Positions 36,529 to 45,323 of a DNA stretch of 64,000 nt are shown one piece after another. The translations under genes were made by a program, and so were the position numbers. Each line of letters starts with the position of its first letter. Within the stretch, counting starts at the first letter, position 1. The DNA lies in the NCBI RefSeq assembly GCF_001902295.1, contig NZ_CP018335.1, positions 2,108,001 through 2,172,000 of the forward strand, given 5' to 3'. This stretch comes from Clostridium kluyveri (GTDB lineage Bacteria; Bacillota; Clostridia; Clostridiales; Clostridiaceae). A model generated the notes under the pieces. That model was not told where the DNA came from and made no database searches. It saw only the letters and a program-made list of their open reading frames with translations.

Positions 36529-36873
36529 TTAGAATAATTTACCATTAAACCCCCAGTCACTTACCTCACTAAAAGTTATATATATGCTGTCTCCTGGTAT
36601 ATCAAGCTCTTTTTCATAAAGAGAACATATTAAATGGGTAACCTTATCTTTATATTCTCTTTCAGTAGTTCCAAATATCTTTACCTCCACAAAAGCTGCT
36701 TTATCCATTTCTTTTCCTCTAAAATAAACAGTTTTATTATCATCAAAACTTACCATGAGCCATTCTTCAGATTTTCCTGGAATTTCTGCAATAATTTCTC
36801 CCATTTTTCTCTTTAAATCTTCCTTTTGCTTTTTTGAAAGTTCCATTGTCAGTCTTGAACCTATATAAGGCAT
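36529..36873 (-). CDS. MIF/phenylpyruvate-tautomerase-like protein
   Basis: 114 residues from ATG 36873, chosen so that proline follows the initiator Met (MPYIGSRLTMELSKKQKEDL). Pro1 after Met removal is the catalytic base of the tautomerase superfamily. Strand patterns WLMVSFDDNKTVYFRG and FVEVKIFG, plus the C-terminal VSDWGFNGKLF, match the MIF fold and length (about 115). MIF-type enzymes form trimers and tautomerise keto-enol substrates; in vivo roles in bacteria are unclear. It is the first gene of the long operon, with a 38-nt gap to the next. Confidence 0.85.
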   Translation of the reverse strand: MPYIGSRLTMELSKKQKEDLKRKMGEIIAEIPGKSEEWLMVSFDDNKTVYFRGKEMDKAAFVEVKIFGTTEREYKDKVTHLICSLYEKELDIPGDSIYITFSEVSDWGFNGKLF

Positions 36874-37182
36874 AAGCACTCTTCCTTTCTTTTACGTATT
36901 ATATAATTTTGATTAAAATCCATTTTTATCATAATATGTAGTTATCTTATTAACATTATACGATAAATCCAGAAATTTTGGAGTAGTTTCTACAATATTT
37001 ATTATGTTTATCAAGTGATTTTTAAATTCAGTTAGATTTTTCCCATAATATTATTATATCTAATTTTTTAAAATAGTTATGGAGCAATATAAATGACGTG
37101 CACCTTAAAAAATACACACATTGCACATTTATACTGCTCCATTTTATCCTCAGTAAATTATCCTAAATACTTCATATTTCAA
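36874..37182. other. Leader of the GTPase/tubulin operon; promoter candidates
   Basis: Reading leftward, two TATAAT boxes occur (36960-36955, preceded by CG; and 36903-36898), neither with a good -35. Both could serve the operon beginning at 36873. A sporulation-type promoter cannot be excluded because coat genes adjoin. A long hairpin at 37079-37142 separates this region from those genes. Confidence 0.35.
37079..37142 (-). terminator. Long hairpin between coat genes and the operon, probable terminator
   Basis: ATGGAGCAATATAAATG (37079 on) pairs with CATTTATACTGCTCCAT (to 37142), with an inner TGCA/TGCA extension and about 16 nt of loop. It follows the second coat gene on the minus strand. 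The trailing sequence is TAACTATTTTAAAAAA, so termination is plausible but the T-run is broken. It could also be a small palindromic repeat. Confidence 0.5.
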
Positions 37183-37443
37183 CTATTTCAATGAGCTCAT
37201 CATCTGATTAGATTGATCTTTTAATTGTTGCACCTCTGTTGCCTGAGCATCCTTTGTAGGATACCAGCCTTTCTGTCTCATAGTATCAAAAATTTTGTAT
37301 TGAACATCCTGAGCATTCTTGAAATTATTTACCAAAGTATTTCTTAAATTGACACAAGAAGTTTCTGTTATCCCTGTACTATACGCTGAAATAACCTGTT
37401 TTTCACTAGTTAAAAGGTCCTGCATAAGTTCCTTTTCATCCAT
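37183..37443 (-). CDS. CotF-family spore coat protein (86 aa)
   Basis: The helical sequence KELMQDLLTSEKQVISAYST, then CVNLRNTLVNNFKNAQDVQY and KIFDTMRQKGWYPTKDAQ, is characteristic of the coat F domain: a ferritin-like helix pair ending in the M-x-x-x-G-W-Y-P motif. It likely associates with the spore coat or inner spore layers. Its start follows AGGAGAATTAGAATT. It lies 20 nt after the companion gene 37464-37670, so the two form a small operon. Confidence 0.85.
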   Translation of the reverse strand: MDEKELMQDLLTSEKQVISAYSTGITETSCVNLRNTLVNNFKNAQDVQYKIFDTMRQKGWYPTKDAQATEVQQLKDQSNQMMSSLK

Positions 37444-37463
37444 AATTCTAATTCTCCTCTCTT

Positions 37464-37670
37464 TTATTGATGTGAATCCAAGTATGTTTTTAAAGAAACA
37501 AAATTTTGTTTGTGAACTTGAGCAGCTTCACTGCACAAATTCTTTATTTGAATATCACCGCACTTTCCTGAACAATCATTAAATTTCTTATTCATCAGTG
37601 CTTCATATCCGATTTGATCCTTTAATACCTTTAAATTGCCAGAATCTAATTGTTTTTCACCAGTTACCAT
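37464..37670 (-). CDS. Small CotF-like companion coat protein (68 aa)
   Basis: The helical LKVLKDQIGYEALMNKKFND is followed by a cysteine-containing CSGKCGDIQIKNLCSEAAQV and a C-terminal HKQNFVSLKTYLDSHQ. Such short proteins often precede CotF-domain genes in clostridia and carry a related ferritin-like helix pattern. The start at 37670 follows AGGAGGGAAAATTT. It is first in a two-gene unit. A role in sporulation is inferred from the partner and gene pairing. Confidence 0.7.
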   Translation of the reverse strand: MVTGEKQLDSGNLKVLKDQIGYEALMNKKFNDCSGKCGDIQIKNLCSEAAQVHKQNFVSLKTYLDSHQ

Positions 37671-37819
37671 AAATTTTCCCTCCTTAAACTTTTTTACAAA
37701 TATATTGTTCCCTTATAAATTAAAATTATATATAAATTGAGTATATTTATTATTGGACTCGCCTTCAAACAATATCAGGTTCAATTTTTCTATTTCATAT
37801 TTAATTAAACGGGAAAAAT

Positions 37820-38665
37820 CTATTTTTCCTTTCTCAAGTTTAAATAGGTCAATCCATAAAAAAGGATTAGTCCAAAAACAGTCAATAATATTATCATGAT
37901 TTTACCATTATTACTTGATATATAATTTTCCATTAAAGGTAATCTTGAGACAATCCCGATAACCCCTAAAATCCATACAAAAGGTAAAAAGGACCACCAA
38001 ATCTGTCTAACTTGATTATTACGAGTAAATACGAATGCAGTAACACCAATAAGCAATATGGATATTATACAAATTCCTGATAAGTTCGATAAGTATACCG
38101 TTAAAATGGAAGGAGTAAATAATTGAATTAATACAAATAATCCTATAATTAAAATAAAAAACAGCCATATAAACAGAAAATCAGTAAATTTTTTTGTAAT
38201 GATTTTTTTATAAATGCCCTTGTGTAGTATGAAAAATACGATTCCCACAACTAGAAAACTCAATATTCCATTTAAAATTAATACAAGTATATTTATCCCT
38301 TTATCCCCAGTGGTTAATGCACTCAGTAGAGAAAAGAATGAACTAATAATAAAAACCAAACCTACTAGTTTAAGAATTTCTTTCTTGCTGGCTTTTCCAA
38401 GATTGTGAATTAACTCATCTGCTGCCGCCTGCGGATTTTTTCCAAAGAATTCTTCTGCAGATTGTCCATGGTTTTGAGCAGATATTATATCCTGTAAAAT
38501 TTGTAGTAATAAACTTTCTACTTCATAATCATCGTAAAATAAACCAGCGCTGCGAATATACAACAACAGCTTTTCATAATATTCTTTGTTATTATCTGTT
38601 AGTTTTTCTCGTAATTGATTATTCTCTTCAATCATTTTTTCTACAGAATTGCCTTGTTTACTCAT
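37820..38665 (-). CDS. Multi-helix membrane protein with N-terminal cytosolic domain, PadR-linked (DUF1129/DUF1700-like)
   Basis: 281 residues. An N-terminal soluble domain (about 1-95: ENNQLREKLTDNNKEYYEKL, DYEVESLLLQILQDIISAQN, AEEFFGKNPQAAADELI) is followed by seven or so membrane helices to the C-terminus. The N-terminal pattern matches short membrane proteins encoded next to PadR regulators in Firmicutes. It overlaps the PadR gene by 8 nt, so the pair is translationally coupled. The function is unknown; membrane-stress sensing or transport is possible. Confidence 0.75.
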   Translation of the reverse strand: MSKQGNSVEKMIEENNQLREKLTDNNKEYYEKLLLYIRSAGLFYDDYEVESLLLQILQDIISAQNHGQSAEEFFGKNPQAAADELIHNLGKASKKEILKLVGLVFIISSFFSLLSALTTGDKGINILVLILNGILSFLVVGIVFFILHKGIYKKIITKKFTDFLFIWLFFILIIGLFVLIQLFTPSILTVYLSNLSGICIISILLIGVTAFVFTRNNQVRQIWWSFLPFVWILGVIGIVSRLPLMENYISSNNGKIMIILLTVFGLILFYGLTYLNLRKEK

Positions 38666-38996
38666 ATAGCTTTTCTCCTTTCAAACATATCAGATTGTCA
38701 ACAGTAGATGCCAAGTCTTCCCACTGTTCAATAAATCCTTGGCAATGAATCTTTCCTTCTGGAGTTATATGATAGTACTTTCTATCTGGACCCTCTGGTG
38801 AAGGTTTTATTGTACTTGAAAGATAACCTTGCTTTTCTAATTTTTGTAATAATGGATACACAGTACCTGCAACTATTTTCTTAAACCCATATTCTTTTAA
38901 CAACTGTACCATTTCATATCCGTATACTTCATTTCCCAAAACAACAAGAAGAACACATCCTTCAAGTACACCTTTCAAAAGCTGAGTTTGCTTCAA
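38658..38996 (-). CDS. PadR-family transcriptional regulator
   Basis: 112 residues, standard PadR length. The winged helix shows LKGVLEGCVLLVVLGNEVYG, EMVQLLKEYGFKKIVAGTVY, PLLQKLEKQGYLSS and the wing PEGPDRKYYHITPEG. It starts at TTG/ATG-type codon 38996 behind TAGGAGGGATACT. PadR repressors usually control themselves and a co-transcribed membrane gene, which fits the overlap with 37820-38665. The palindrome and promoter at 39046-39088 are the probable target. Confidence 0.92.
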   Translation of the reverse strand: MKQTQLLKGVLEGCVLLVVLGNEVYGYEMVQLLKEYGFKKIVAGTVYPLLQKLEKQGYLSSTIKPSPEGPDRKYYHITPEGKIHCQGFIEQWEDLASTVDNLICLKGEKLYE

Positions 38997-39045
38997 AGTA
39001 TCCCTCCTAACCTCATCTATTATGCATTACATATTAGTTAATATT

Positions 39046-39088
39046 ATTATAAATGAATTCAACTATTATGTAAAGCATAATAGTTGAA
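39046..39088 (-). promoter_or_regulatory. PadR operon promoter with 13-bp inverted repeat
   Basis: Reading leftward, TTTACA (39074-39069), a 17-nt spacer and TATAAT (39051-39046) form a strong promoter. TTCAACTATTATG (39058-39070) and CATAATAGTTGAA (39076-39088) are perfect inverted repeats overlapping the -35. Probably the PadR operator, giving negative autoregulation. Confidence 0.75.
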
Positions 39089-39298
39089 AATATTATCTAC
39101 GCAAATACCCCGGATAACTTAGGACTTCAATTTGTTCAGTAATCTCATCCAGTAGATGTTTGGCACTATGCAATCTGTATGCCAAAATATCATGTTCTCC
39201 TAAAATATAAGCTTCAAAGTATATATTTTGACGTCTAATTCTATATCCTATATAATTAACTTTAATCACAATATTATAATTAATTGGAGGAAAATTAA

Positions 39299-39676
39299 AT
39301 GGGATTATTTGACGGTATAATGGGAAATGCCTCTGAAGTAAATACAGATCAGGTACAAAAAGATTTTGCTAATATATTGACCTCTTCAGAAAATGTTGAA
39401 AAAGCATATAAATTAATTCGTGACATGTTCATTTTTACAGATAAAAGACTTATATTAGTGGATAAACAAGGAGTTACCGGTAAGAAAACAGAATACCACT
39501 CAATTCCATATAAAAACATTACTCACTTCAGCATAGAAACCTCAGGAAATTTTGATTTAGATGCAGAATTAAAAATTTGGATATCAGGAACTCAACTGCC
39601 TATAGAAAAACAATTTAATAAAAGTCTAAATATATATGAGCTTCAAAGTGTACTAGCCCATTATGTATTGAAATAG
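39299..39676 (+). CDS. Bacterial PH-domain protein (125 aa)
   Basis: Started at ATG 39299 behind GGAGGAAAATTAA. The sequence FIFTDKRLILVDKQGVTGKK, then YHSIPYKNITHFSIETSG and ELKIWISGTQLPIEKQF, is the signature of the bacterial pleckstrin-homology (bPH) family: a beta-barrel with a TDKRL-x-x-D turn and a C-terminal helix. These small cytosolic proteins form rings and have mostly unknown roles, some stress-induced. It appears monocistronic; the region before it is AT-rich with no clear operator beyond the divergent PadR promoter. Confidence 0.88.
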   Translation: MGLFDGIMGNASEVNTDQVQKDFANILTSSENVEKAYKLIRDMFIFTDKRLILVDKQGVTGKKTEYHSIPYKNITHFSIETSGNFDLDAELKIWISGTQLPIEKQFNKSLNIYELQSVLAHYVLK

Positions 39677-39804
39677 ATTTTGTGAAAGGGTATTTGTTTT
39701 AAATAGTAAAATATCCTTTCTTCATGTTGTGAAGTATTTTATATTTTAAAATCGTTATATATAATGTAATACTAAAAATTATACTAATTGGAGATGAAAT
39801 TATT

Positions 39805-40461
39805 ATGTTTATTACAACTATCAAAGCTTTAGTTTATGAATACCTATGTGTAATATTCTTTTGTGTTATATTTCAAATAATTATGATTAAAGAAGAACAT
39901 AAAAATGGACATAGGTATAGTTTAAATCATTTTGTATGGGTATACATTTTTTACATATATATAACCCTTGTACTTATTTGTACTGGTATTGGAACTATTT
40001 ATGAATTTACACGATATACCAAACTACATGAAACTATTTCTATATTAACTCAATTTAATCTGATACCCTTTAACTCTATTTCTGGAGGTATTATGACGCA
40101 TTTTGCAAATATCATAATGTTTATGCCTCTTGGTTTTCTTCTACCATTTATCTGGAGACAATTCAAATCACCTTGGAAAGTAATAGGTACAGCATTACTT
40201 TTTTCAATGATGATTGAATTAAGTCAACTTTTGAATATGCGATCTACTGATATAGATGATTTAATAATGAATACAATTGGAGCATTTTTAGGATGGACAA
40301 TTTATTCTTTATTCAAAAAATTATTTAAAGATAACCATGAAAAACAATTTCATAATTTAGATAAAGCAACACTATCTTTTTTAGCTCATTATGAAGCTTG
40401 CTTTTATCTGATTCTTTCATTTGCAGGAGTATTTTTTCTTTATAATCCACTATTATTCTAA
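39805..40461 (+). CDS. VanZ-family membrane protein
   Basis: 218 residues. Hydrophobic helices sit near residues 10-28, 45-67, 105-120, 130-147, 160-173 and 195-213. The VanZ pattern is clear: NLIPFNSISGG, HFANIIMFMPLGFLLPFI, then MMIELSQLLNMRSTDIDDLI and MNTIGAFLGWTIY. VanZ proteins confer low-level teicoplanin resistance in some systems, but most members have unknown roles in envelope maintenance. A GGAGATGAAATTATT site precedes the start. No vancomycin genes are nearby, so resistance should not be inferred. Confidence 0.88.
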   Translation: MFITTIKALVYEYLCVIFFCVIFQIIMIKEEHKNGHRYSLNHFVWVYIFYIYITLVLICTGIGTIYEFTRYTKLHETISILTQFNLIPFNSISGGIMTHFANIIMFMPLGFLLPFIWRQFKSPWKVIGTALLFSMMIELSQLLNMRSTDIDDLIMNTIGAFLGWTIYSLFKKLFKDNHEKQFHNLDKATLSFLAHYEACFYLILSFAGVFFLYNPLLF

Positions 40462-40513
40462 CTTAGTCGAGTAAAAGACTACAAATATAATTTAAATTTA
40501 CATTTATAGCTTT

Positions 40514-40600
40514 TTATTCCATAATATCTTCTATAATATCACCATCTTGCATTTTAATAATTCTAGTGAGCTGCTCAGCAATTTTAAAAATTGTATATAT
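40514..40600 (-). pseudogene. C-terminal stub of an ABC transporter ATPase
   Basis: Reading leftward, a short frame ends AEQLTRIIKMQDGDIIEDIM before a stop at 40514. This is the usual C-terminal sequence of an ABC ATPase (A-x-R-I-I-x-M-x-D-G-x-I). Nothing upstream continues it, so it is the trace of a deleted transporter gene. The rest of 40462-40979 shows no convincing gene. Confidence 0.5.
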
Positions 40601-40903
40601 CATATTAAGAAAAATGTTATGGAGATTATATTGGGAAATACAAGCTGGAATTAAATGGGCAATATTAGGGCGTGCATCTATTATATATTTCTTGAAATTA
40701 AAAAGAATTGATGTAGCTGGTTTTGTGGTATTTTTGATTCATTCAATTATAAAAAACCTCAATGGCTTCTTTTAACTAAACTATAGCACATTTTTTAAAA
40801 AAATAAACCCAATTTTAAAATAAATTATCGTAAATTATAATAATTTATTTTTTTATTTAGAAATTTTATTAACTTTTTTAACTTAATAATAGGTATTAAG
40901 TGT

Positions 40904-40929
40904 AACTTTTTATATATTAAAATTGTCTA
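40904..40929 (+). promoter_or_regulatory. Possible ECF-type autoregulated promoter for the sigma gene
   Basis: TGTAAC (AAC at 40904-40906) and GTCTA (from 40925) lie about 50 nt before the sigma gene start, with spacing close to the AAC-N16/17-CGTC pattern of ECF promoters. The match is partial and in AT-rich DNA, so this is tentative. Confidence 0.3.
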
Positions 40930-40979
40930 ATTAGTGTATGATAAATTATTCTCAGATGCTTTTATAGAGGAGTGAGGTA

Positions 40980-41522
40980 GTGAAAGAAACAGATAAAATT
41001 CAAATTCTTGTGGATAATGCTAAAAAAGGGGATGATACATCATTTGTTGAGTTAATAAATTCTTATAAAGAAAATCTTTATAAAATGGCGTTTATATACG
41101 TTAAAAATGAACAGGATGCTTTGGATATTGTGAGTGATACTGTATATAAAGCTTATATGAATATAAATAAATTAAGAGAATCACAGTATTTTAGCAGTTG
41201 GATTATAAAAATACTCATAAATTTATCTATAAATAAATTGAAAAGTAATAAAAATATTGTTTATGTAGATGATTATAATTTATTAGATAAAGATAGCAAT
41301 ATTTCAGAAATAGAATTTAACATATCTAAAAATATTGACTTATATAATGCTATGGATAATTTGAGTATAAAATATAAAAACTTAATTATTTTAAAATATT
41401 TTCAGGATATGACTATTCCTCAAATTTCTAAACTTTTGGAATATCCGGAAGGTACGGTAAAAGTTTATTTACGAAGAGCATTAAAAAAATTAAAAGTTGA
41501 ATTAGAAAAGGGGTATATTTAA
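40980..41522 (+). CDS. ECF-type RNA polymerase sigma factor
   Basis: 180 residues, starting at GTG 40980 behind AGAGGAGTGAGGTA. Sigma region 2 is seen in LINSYKENLYKMAFIYVKNE and DALDIVSDTVYKAYMNINKL; region 4 in LIILKYFQDMTIPQISKLLE and PEGTVKVYLRRALKKLK. Regions 1 and 3 are absent, as in group 4 (ECF) sigma factors. The next gene starts directly after the stop and encodes a membrane protein, so activity is probably controlled by that anti-sigma factor in response to an envelope signal. Targets are unknown. Confidence 0.93.
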   Translation: MKETDKIQILVDNAKKGDDTSFVELINSYKENLYKMAFIYVKNEQDALDIVSDTVYKAYMNINKLRESQYFSSWIIKILINLSINKLKSNKNIVYVDDYNLLDKDSNISEIEFNISKNIDLYNAMDNLSIKYKNLIILKYFQDMTIPQISKLLEYPEGTVKVYLRRALKKLKVELEKGYI

Positions 41523-42740
41523 ATGAAGTATGAGCCTAAAAATGGATTTGAAAAAATTACTATATCGAACAGGCTTGATGACGTAATTAAAAAATCTATT
41601 TCAAAAGCGAAGAGGGATAAAAAAATAAGAATTATAAAACTAAAGTTGATTAAGATTAATGCTGCGATAGCTTCATTGATTATTATTTTTATCAGTAGTG
41701 TTAATTTTGTACCTGCTTTTGCAGAGTCATTAAATGATGTGCCTGTAATATCATCTATAGCCAATGCCGTACAATTTCATTATGATAAAAATATAAATAG
41801 TGCTGTAAATCAAAATTTGTCTCAAGATATAAGTAAAATTCAAAAAGATAAAAATATAAGTATTACTATTGATAATATAATTACAGATGATAAAGATATA
41901 TTTATATTATATACGTTAAATGGAACAATGGCTGATGAGGATATCAAAAATCTTTTGTTGGAAAAATTTTCTATAAGTGATAACAATGGAAAAATTCTCT
42001 TGAGTAGTAATGATTTTAGGTCGCAAATACTTCCGCCTAAGCTGAATAATAAAAATGAAGATAGCTTATCGTTAAGCAATACAAATTATAAATGCATAAT
42101 TTCATCATTAGGTAATTCTATTAAAAATTATTCTCAAAATAAGAAAACTTTTGGTTCAATAGAGTTAATAAGTATAAAGGATATGAAAATACCTGATGAA
42201 ATAAATTTAATGGTTTCAGGTATTACTGAAGCATATAATATGTCTTACTCTAAAGAAGCTTACAGTAATTTTACTTCAAAATTCAATAGAGAGCCAAAAA
42301 ATATATCTGGCAATTGGAATTTTGAAATAAAACTTGACAAAAACCTAAAATCACAAAAACCAGAAAAATATAATAATATTCCATTTTCAATTAATAATAC
42401 TGATTTCACTTTAAAAAGTGTAAAAATCTACCCTACCCATACTGAAATTAGGATACAATTAGGTAAAAATAGTATCGATAAATCTCAATGTAACTCAATT
42501 GGAAGAATAATTGGAGGGGATAATAGCAAATTGCCTTATTTGACAGATGAGAAAGGAAATAAATATAGTATTTCAGGAAATGCTCTGGTAAGTATGGATT
42601 CGGAAAATTGTATAAATTTATCATTTGAAAGCCCTTACTTTAACAAAATAAATAAATTATATCTGGTGATAAATCAACTTAATTATTCAAATGGTGAACC
42701 TTATGTAAATATAAATCCAACAAAAATAAAAATTAAATAG
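41523..42740 (+). CDS. Membrane anti-sigma-like protein (DUF4179-type)
   Basis: 405 residues. An N-terminal basic cytosolic segment (about 1-47, DDVIKKSISKAKRDKKIRII) would bind the sigma factor. A membrane helix (about 48-66) is followed by FVPAFAESLNDVPVISSIAN, the start of the DUF4179 extracytoplasmic domain. The C-terminal ~330 residues are beta-rich and lie outside the cell. The ATG immediately follows the sigma stop, implying coupled synthesis. This arrangement is common for clostridial ECF sigma/anti-sigma pairs. The sensed signal is unknown. Confidence 0.85.
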   Translation: MKYEPKNGFEKITISNRLDDVIKKSISKAKRDKKIRIIKLKLIKINAAIASLIIIFISSVNFVPAFAESLNDVPVISSIANAVQFHYDKNINSAVNQNLSQDISKIQKDKNISITIDNIITDDKDIFILYTLNGTMADEDIKNLLLEKFSISDNNGKILLSSNDFRSQILPPKLNNKNEDSLSLSNTNYKCIISSLGNSIKNYSQNKKTFGSIELISIKDMKIPDEINLMVSGITEAYNMSYSKEAYSNFTSKFNREPKNISGNWNFEIKLDKNLKSQKPEKYNNIPFSINNTDFTLKSVKIYPTHTEIRIQLGKNSIDKSQCNSIGRIIGGDNSKLPYLTDEKGNKYSISGNALVSMDSENCINLSFESPYFNKINKLYLVINQLNYSNGEPYVNINPTKIKIK

Positions 42741-42877
42741 TTTTTATATCTGTTTTTTTTTCACCTACTTTTAAGTATTATGTTTTATTATAACATATAA
42801 TATCAATAAAAAAATATTATAGGGTCTATTGATAGTATTTCCAATCAATTGTATAATATTGGAAAGGAGTGGTAACT

Positions 42878-43480
42878 ATGGAAAATAATATAATTAACAA
42901 TTCTAAAATCAATATGTACAGAACTAAAGATGTTGCTGAAATGCTGAACACTAATACTCAAACAATCAGAAATTATTGTGCTACTTTTAGAAATATCTTA
43001 GATACCAATCATAAAAGTGGTCAGCATAGAAATTTCACTGTAGAAGATATCAATAAACTAAAGTTAATCAAACAGTTGTTGCAAGAAAAACATTTGACTT
43101 CAAAACAGATAATCGAATATTTTAATAATTCTAAAAATAATGAACTTAATAATTTTGATTTTAAATTATTAGTACAAGCTATATCTGATGCTATGCTCCC
43201 TCAAATAGAAGATATCATTATTAAAAATCTTCAAACGCAAACCGGTGATATTAAAGATGCTATTACCGATAAATCTGATGATATAAATAACAATATAAAT
43301 AAATTGTTATTTGGTGAAGAAGAAATTAAAACTACTGTAAATCAAATTAAAAATGAACAAACTCAATATATAAGCAGGGTCCAGAGAAGAAGGAATATAA
43401 GAAAGAAACGAGGTATACACTTTTATTTAAAAAAATTTTGTTTTTGGAATTTCTTAATACCTAAGAATACCGAAACATAA
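42878..43480 (+). CDS. MerR-like helix-turn-helix protein of plasmid type (about 200 aa)
   Basis: Started at ATG 42878 behind AAAGGAGTGGTAACT. The N-terminal winged helix is MerR-like: MYRTKDVAEMLNTNTQTIRN, then HKSGQHRNFTVEDINKLKLI and KQLLQEKHLTSKQIIEYF. A helical, coiled-coil-prone region (about 95-175) precedes a very basic tail (RVQRRRNIRKKRGIHFYLKK). Such proteins (RacA- or DUF3967-like) are common on Firmicute plasmids near rep genes. A broken Rep gene follows at 43637-43892, so this looks like the remains of an integrated plasmid. DNA binding is confidently predicted, the target is not. Confidence 0.78.
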   Translation: MENNIINNSKINMYRTKDVAEMLNTNTQTIRNYCATFRNILDTNHKSGQHRNFTVEDINKLKLIKQLLQEKHLTSKQIIEYFNNSKNNELNNFDFKLLVQAISDAMLPQIEDIIIKNLQTQTGDIKDAITDKSDDINNNINKLLFGEEEIKTTVNQIKNEQTQYISRVQRRRNIRKKRGIHFYLKKFCFWNFLIPKNTET

Positions 43481-43507
43481 GAAAACTATTAGATAAAACA
43501 AAAATTT

Positions 43508-43545
43508 AAAGCCCTATACTACCTGTATAAGTAGCATGGGGTTTT
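43508..43545 (+). terminator. Probable terminator after the MerR-like gene
   Basis: GCCCTATACTAC (43511-43522) pairs with GTAGCATGGGG (43531-43541) with one mismatch and G-U pairs, followed by TTTT. It lies 30 nt after the stop codon. Confidence 0.55.
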
Positions 43546-43636
43546 GGAATATATATACGACAATATCATATACATAGAAAATGGAGATTTAGTTACTAAG
43601 AGATAGGTTATAACCTGTAAATACAACAAAGATAGA

Positions 43637-43892
43637 TGTTCCATAGCCGTCCAGTTTCATCCTGGTTTAATCCCTGATTTAATGGTGTTTAAAGGGTGTT
43701 ATACTAAATTTGATTTTGATATAAAAAAATATATAAAGAGTTTTTTACACCTGTAAAATATATGAATTGCTAAAACAGTATGAACCTTTTGGACAAAGGA
43801 TGTTTGAAATAGATCAGTTGAGGTTTTTGTTGGGTATAGAATCTCATGACTCCATGCTCTTTACGAACATGGGGTGCTTATCGTCTTATTGA
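43637..43892 (+). pseudogene. Plasmid replication initiator (Rep_3 family) fragment, frameshifted
   Basis: One frame reads CSIAVQFHPGLIPDLMVFKG and continues CYTKFDFDIKKYIKSFLH. After a shift near 43750 another reads KIYELLKQYEPFGQRMFEID and continues QLRFLLGIESHDSM, ending at 43892. These match consecutive parts of Rep_3 initiators (FHPEL-P-L, then IYELLKQYE-x-G-R, then L-x-x-LGI). The N-terminus and last domain are missing. No iteron array remains that I can see. With the MerR-like gene it marks a former plasmid. Confidence 0.7.
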
Positions 43893-45323
43893 TAAATCTA
43901 TAAATAATGCTTTATATTATTGCAGTTATTCATACATTTACAACTACTATTTAGTTGCACCTCTTAAATATTTATTTCATATTTATTATAAAATACAAAA
44001 ATATATTAAAAGTATAATAAAAATAAAGAAAAAATAAATTTATTCTATAAAAAGATTTTTAAATATACCCATGTCTTTTAGCTGCTTTAATTGCCCTGAC
44101 TCTACTATTTACCTCAAGCTTGCTGTATATATTGATTATATGAGATTTAACTGTAGCCAGTGAAATACAAAGATGCTCTGCAATTTCTTTATTTGATGCA
44201 CCTGCTGCTATTTCATTAAGCACCTCAATTTCCCTTTTGCTTAAAATAGATTTTGTCTCAATCTTACAAATATTTATTATCTGCCTGTAATGCACCTTTT
44301 CTGCATAACTCAGGTTAATATAAAAGTCTGATTCATATTTCATAACAAACTTACATACAATTTCACTTTGAAAATAATAGGGCTAAAGGATTTTATCTTC
44401 ACAGCTATAAAATAGTGCTTCCCTAAATAGATTTATTATTTCACGCTTTTTCGCCAAATTGTCATATATCATATTAATTTTAAAAAGAGATGCCTGCACC
44501 ATTTTTAGCTTTATTTTATTTTTTCGGGAATATTTTAAAATCTCATCAGTAAGTTTTATAGCTTCTTCAATTTTTCCCTCTCTAAACAATATATTTGCAT
44601 AAAGCAGTTTGCTATCCAGGCTCCTCTGTGTTTTATCCATACTTTCATAATCTGCTTTAAAACGTATCACCAGTTCACCGTAAAATTTATTCAGCCGGAA
44701 ACCGTATTTTAAAAGAGAGGCCATAAATGTAATATTATTATAAGTTCTCATATTCATAAGTTCTCTAACCAGCTTAAGGGCCTCTTCTGTGTCTCCAATA
44801 ACAAATTTATATTCTGCTAAATTATACCTATATCCCCTATCTGCTGAAAGAACTATACTAGAAATATATTCACCTACATTTTCAAGGCACTTTTCTGCAT
44901 TCTTTAAATCCATCTGCTTTAGATAAATACCTGTAATACCTATATAAAAGTTTGTATTAAAAATATTCACATCTTCATTGGATTTTAGTATTTTATTCAT
45001 CTCATTATATAAAAACTCACATTTATTGAATTCTCCCATGTCCTCTAATATCTGAGATTTTATACCAAAAGAAAAGAAGTGAATATAAAAGTTATTATGG
45101 ATTGATGCATAACTCATAGCCTTATCTATAGAATTTAAAGCCTCATCATATCTGCACCGGGCATATAATAAGGATGCATCTTTCATGAGTATAAAAGCCT
45201 TTGTAGTTTCTTTCAAAGATAACTTGTCAATTTCTGAAATTGGCATAACTTCAATCTCATTTAATTTAAAAGTATCTTCCACAAACACACTTGAAAATTT
45301 AAATGCTGAGAAAGTTGAATCCC

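Noticed and set aside
40566..40775. Plus-strand 69-codon open frame after the VanZ gene
   Set aside because: No ribosome binding site, no recognisable domain, and it overlaps the minus-strand ABC ATPase stub; probably chance in decayed DNA.
44059..44343. Stand-alone LuxR-type regulator of 94 residues
   Set aside because: In frame with the upstream 301-codon piece apart from a single TAG; it is the C-terminus of the broken MalT-type regulator.
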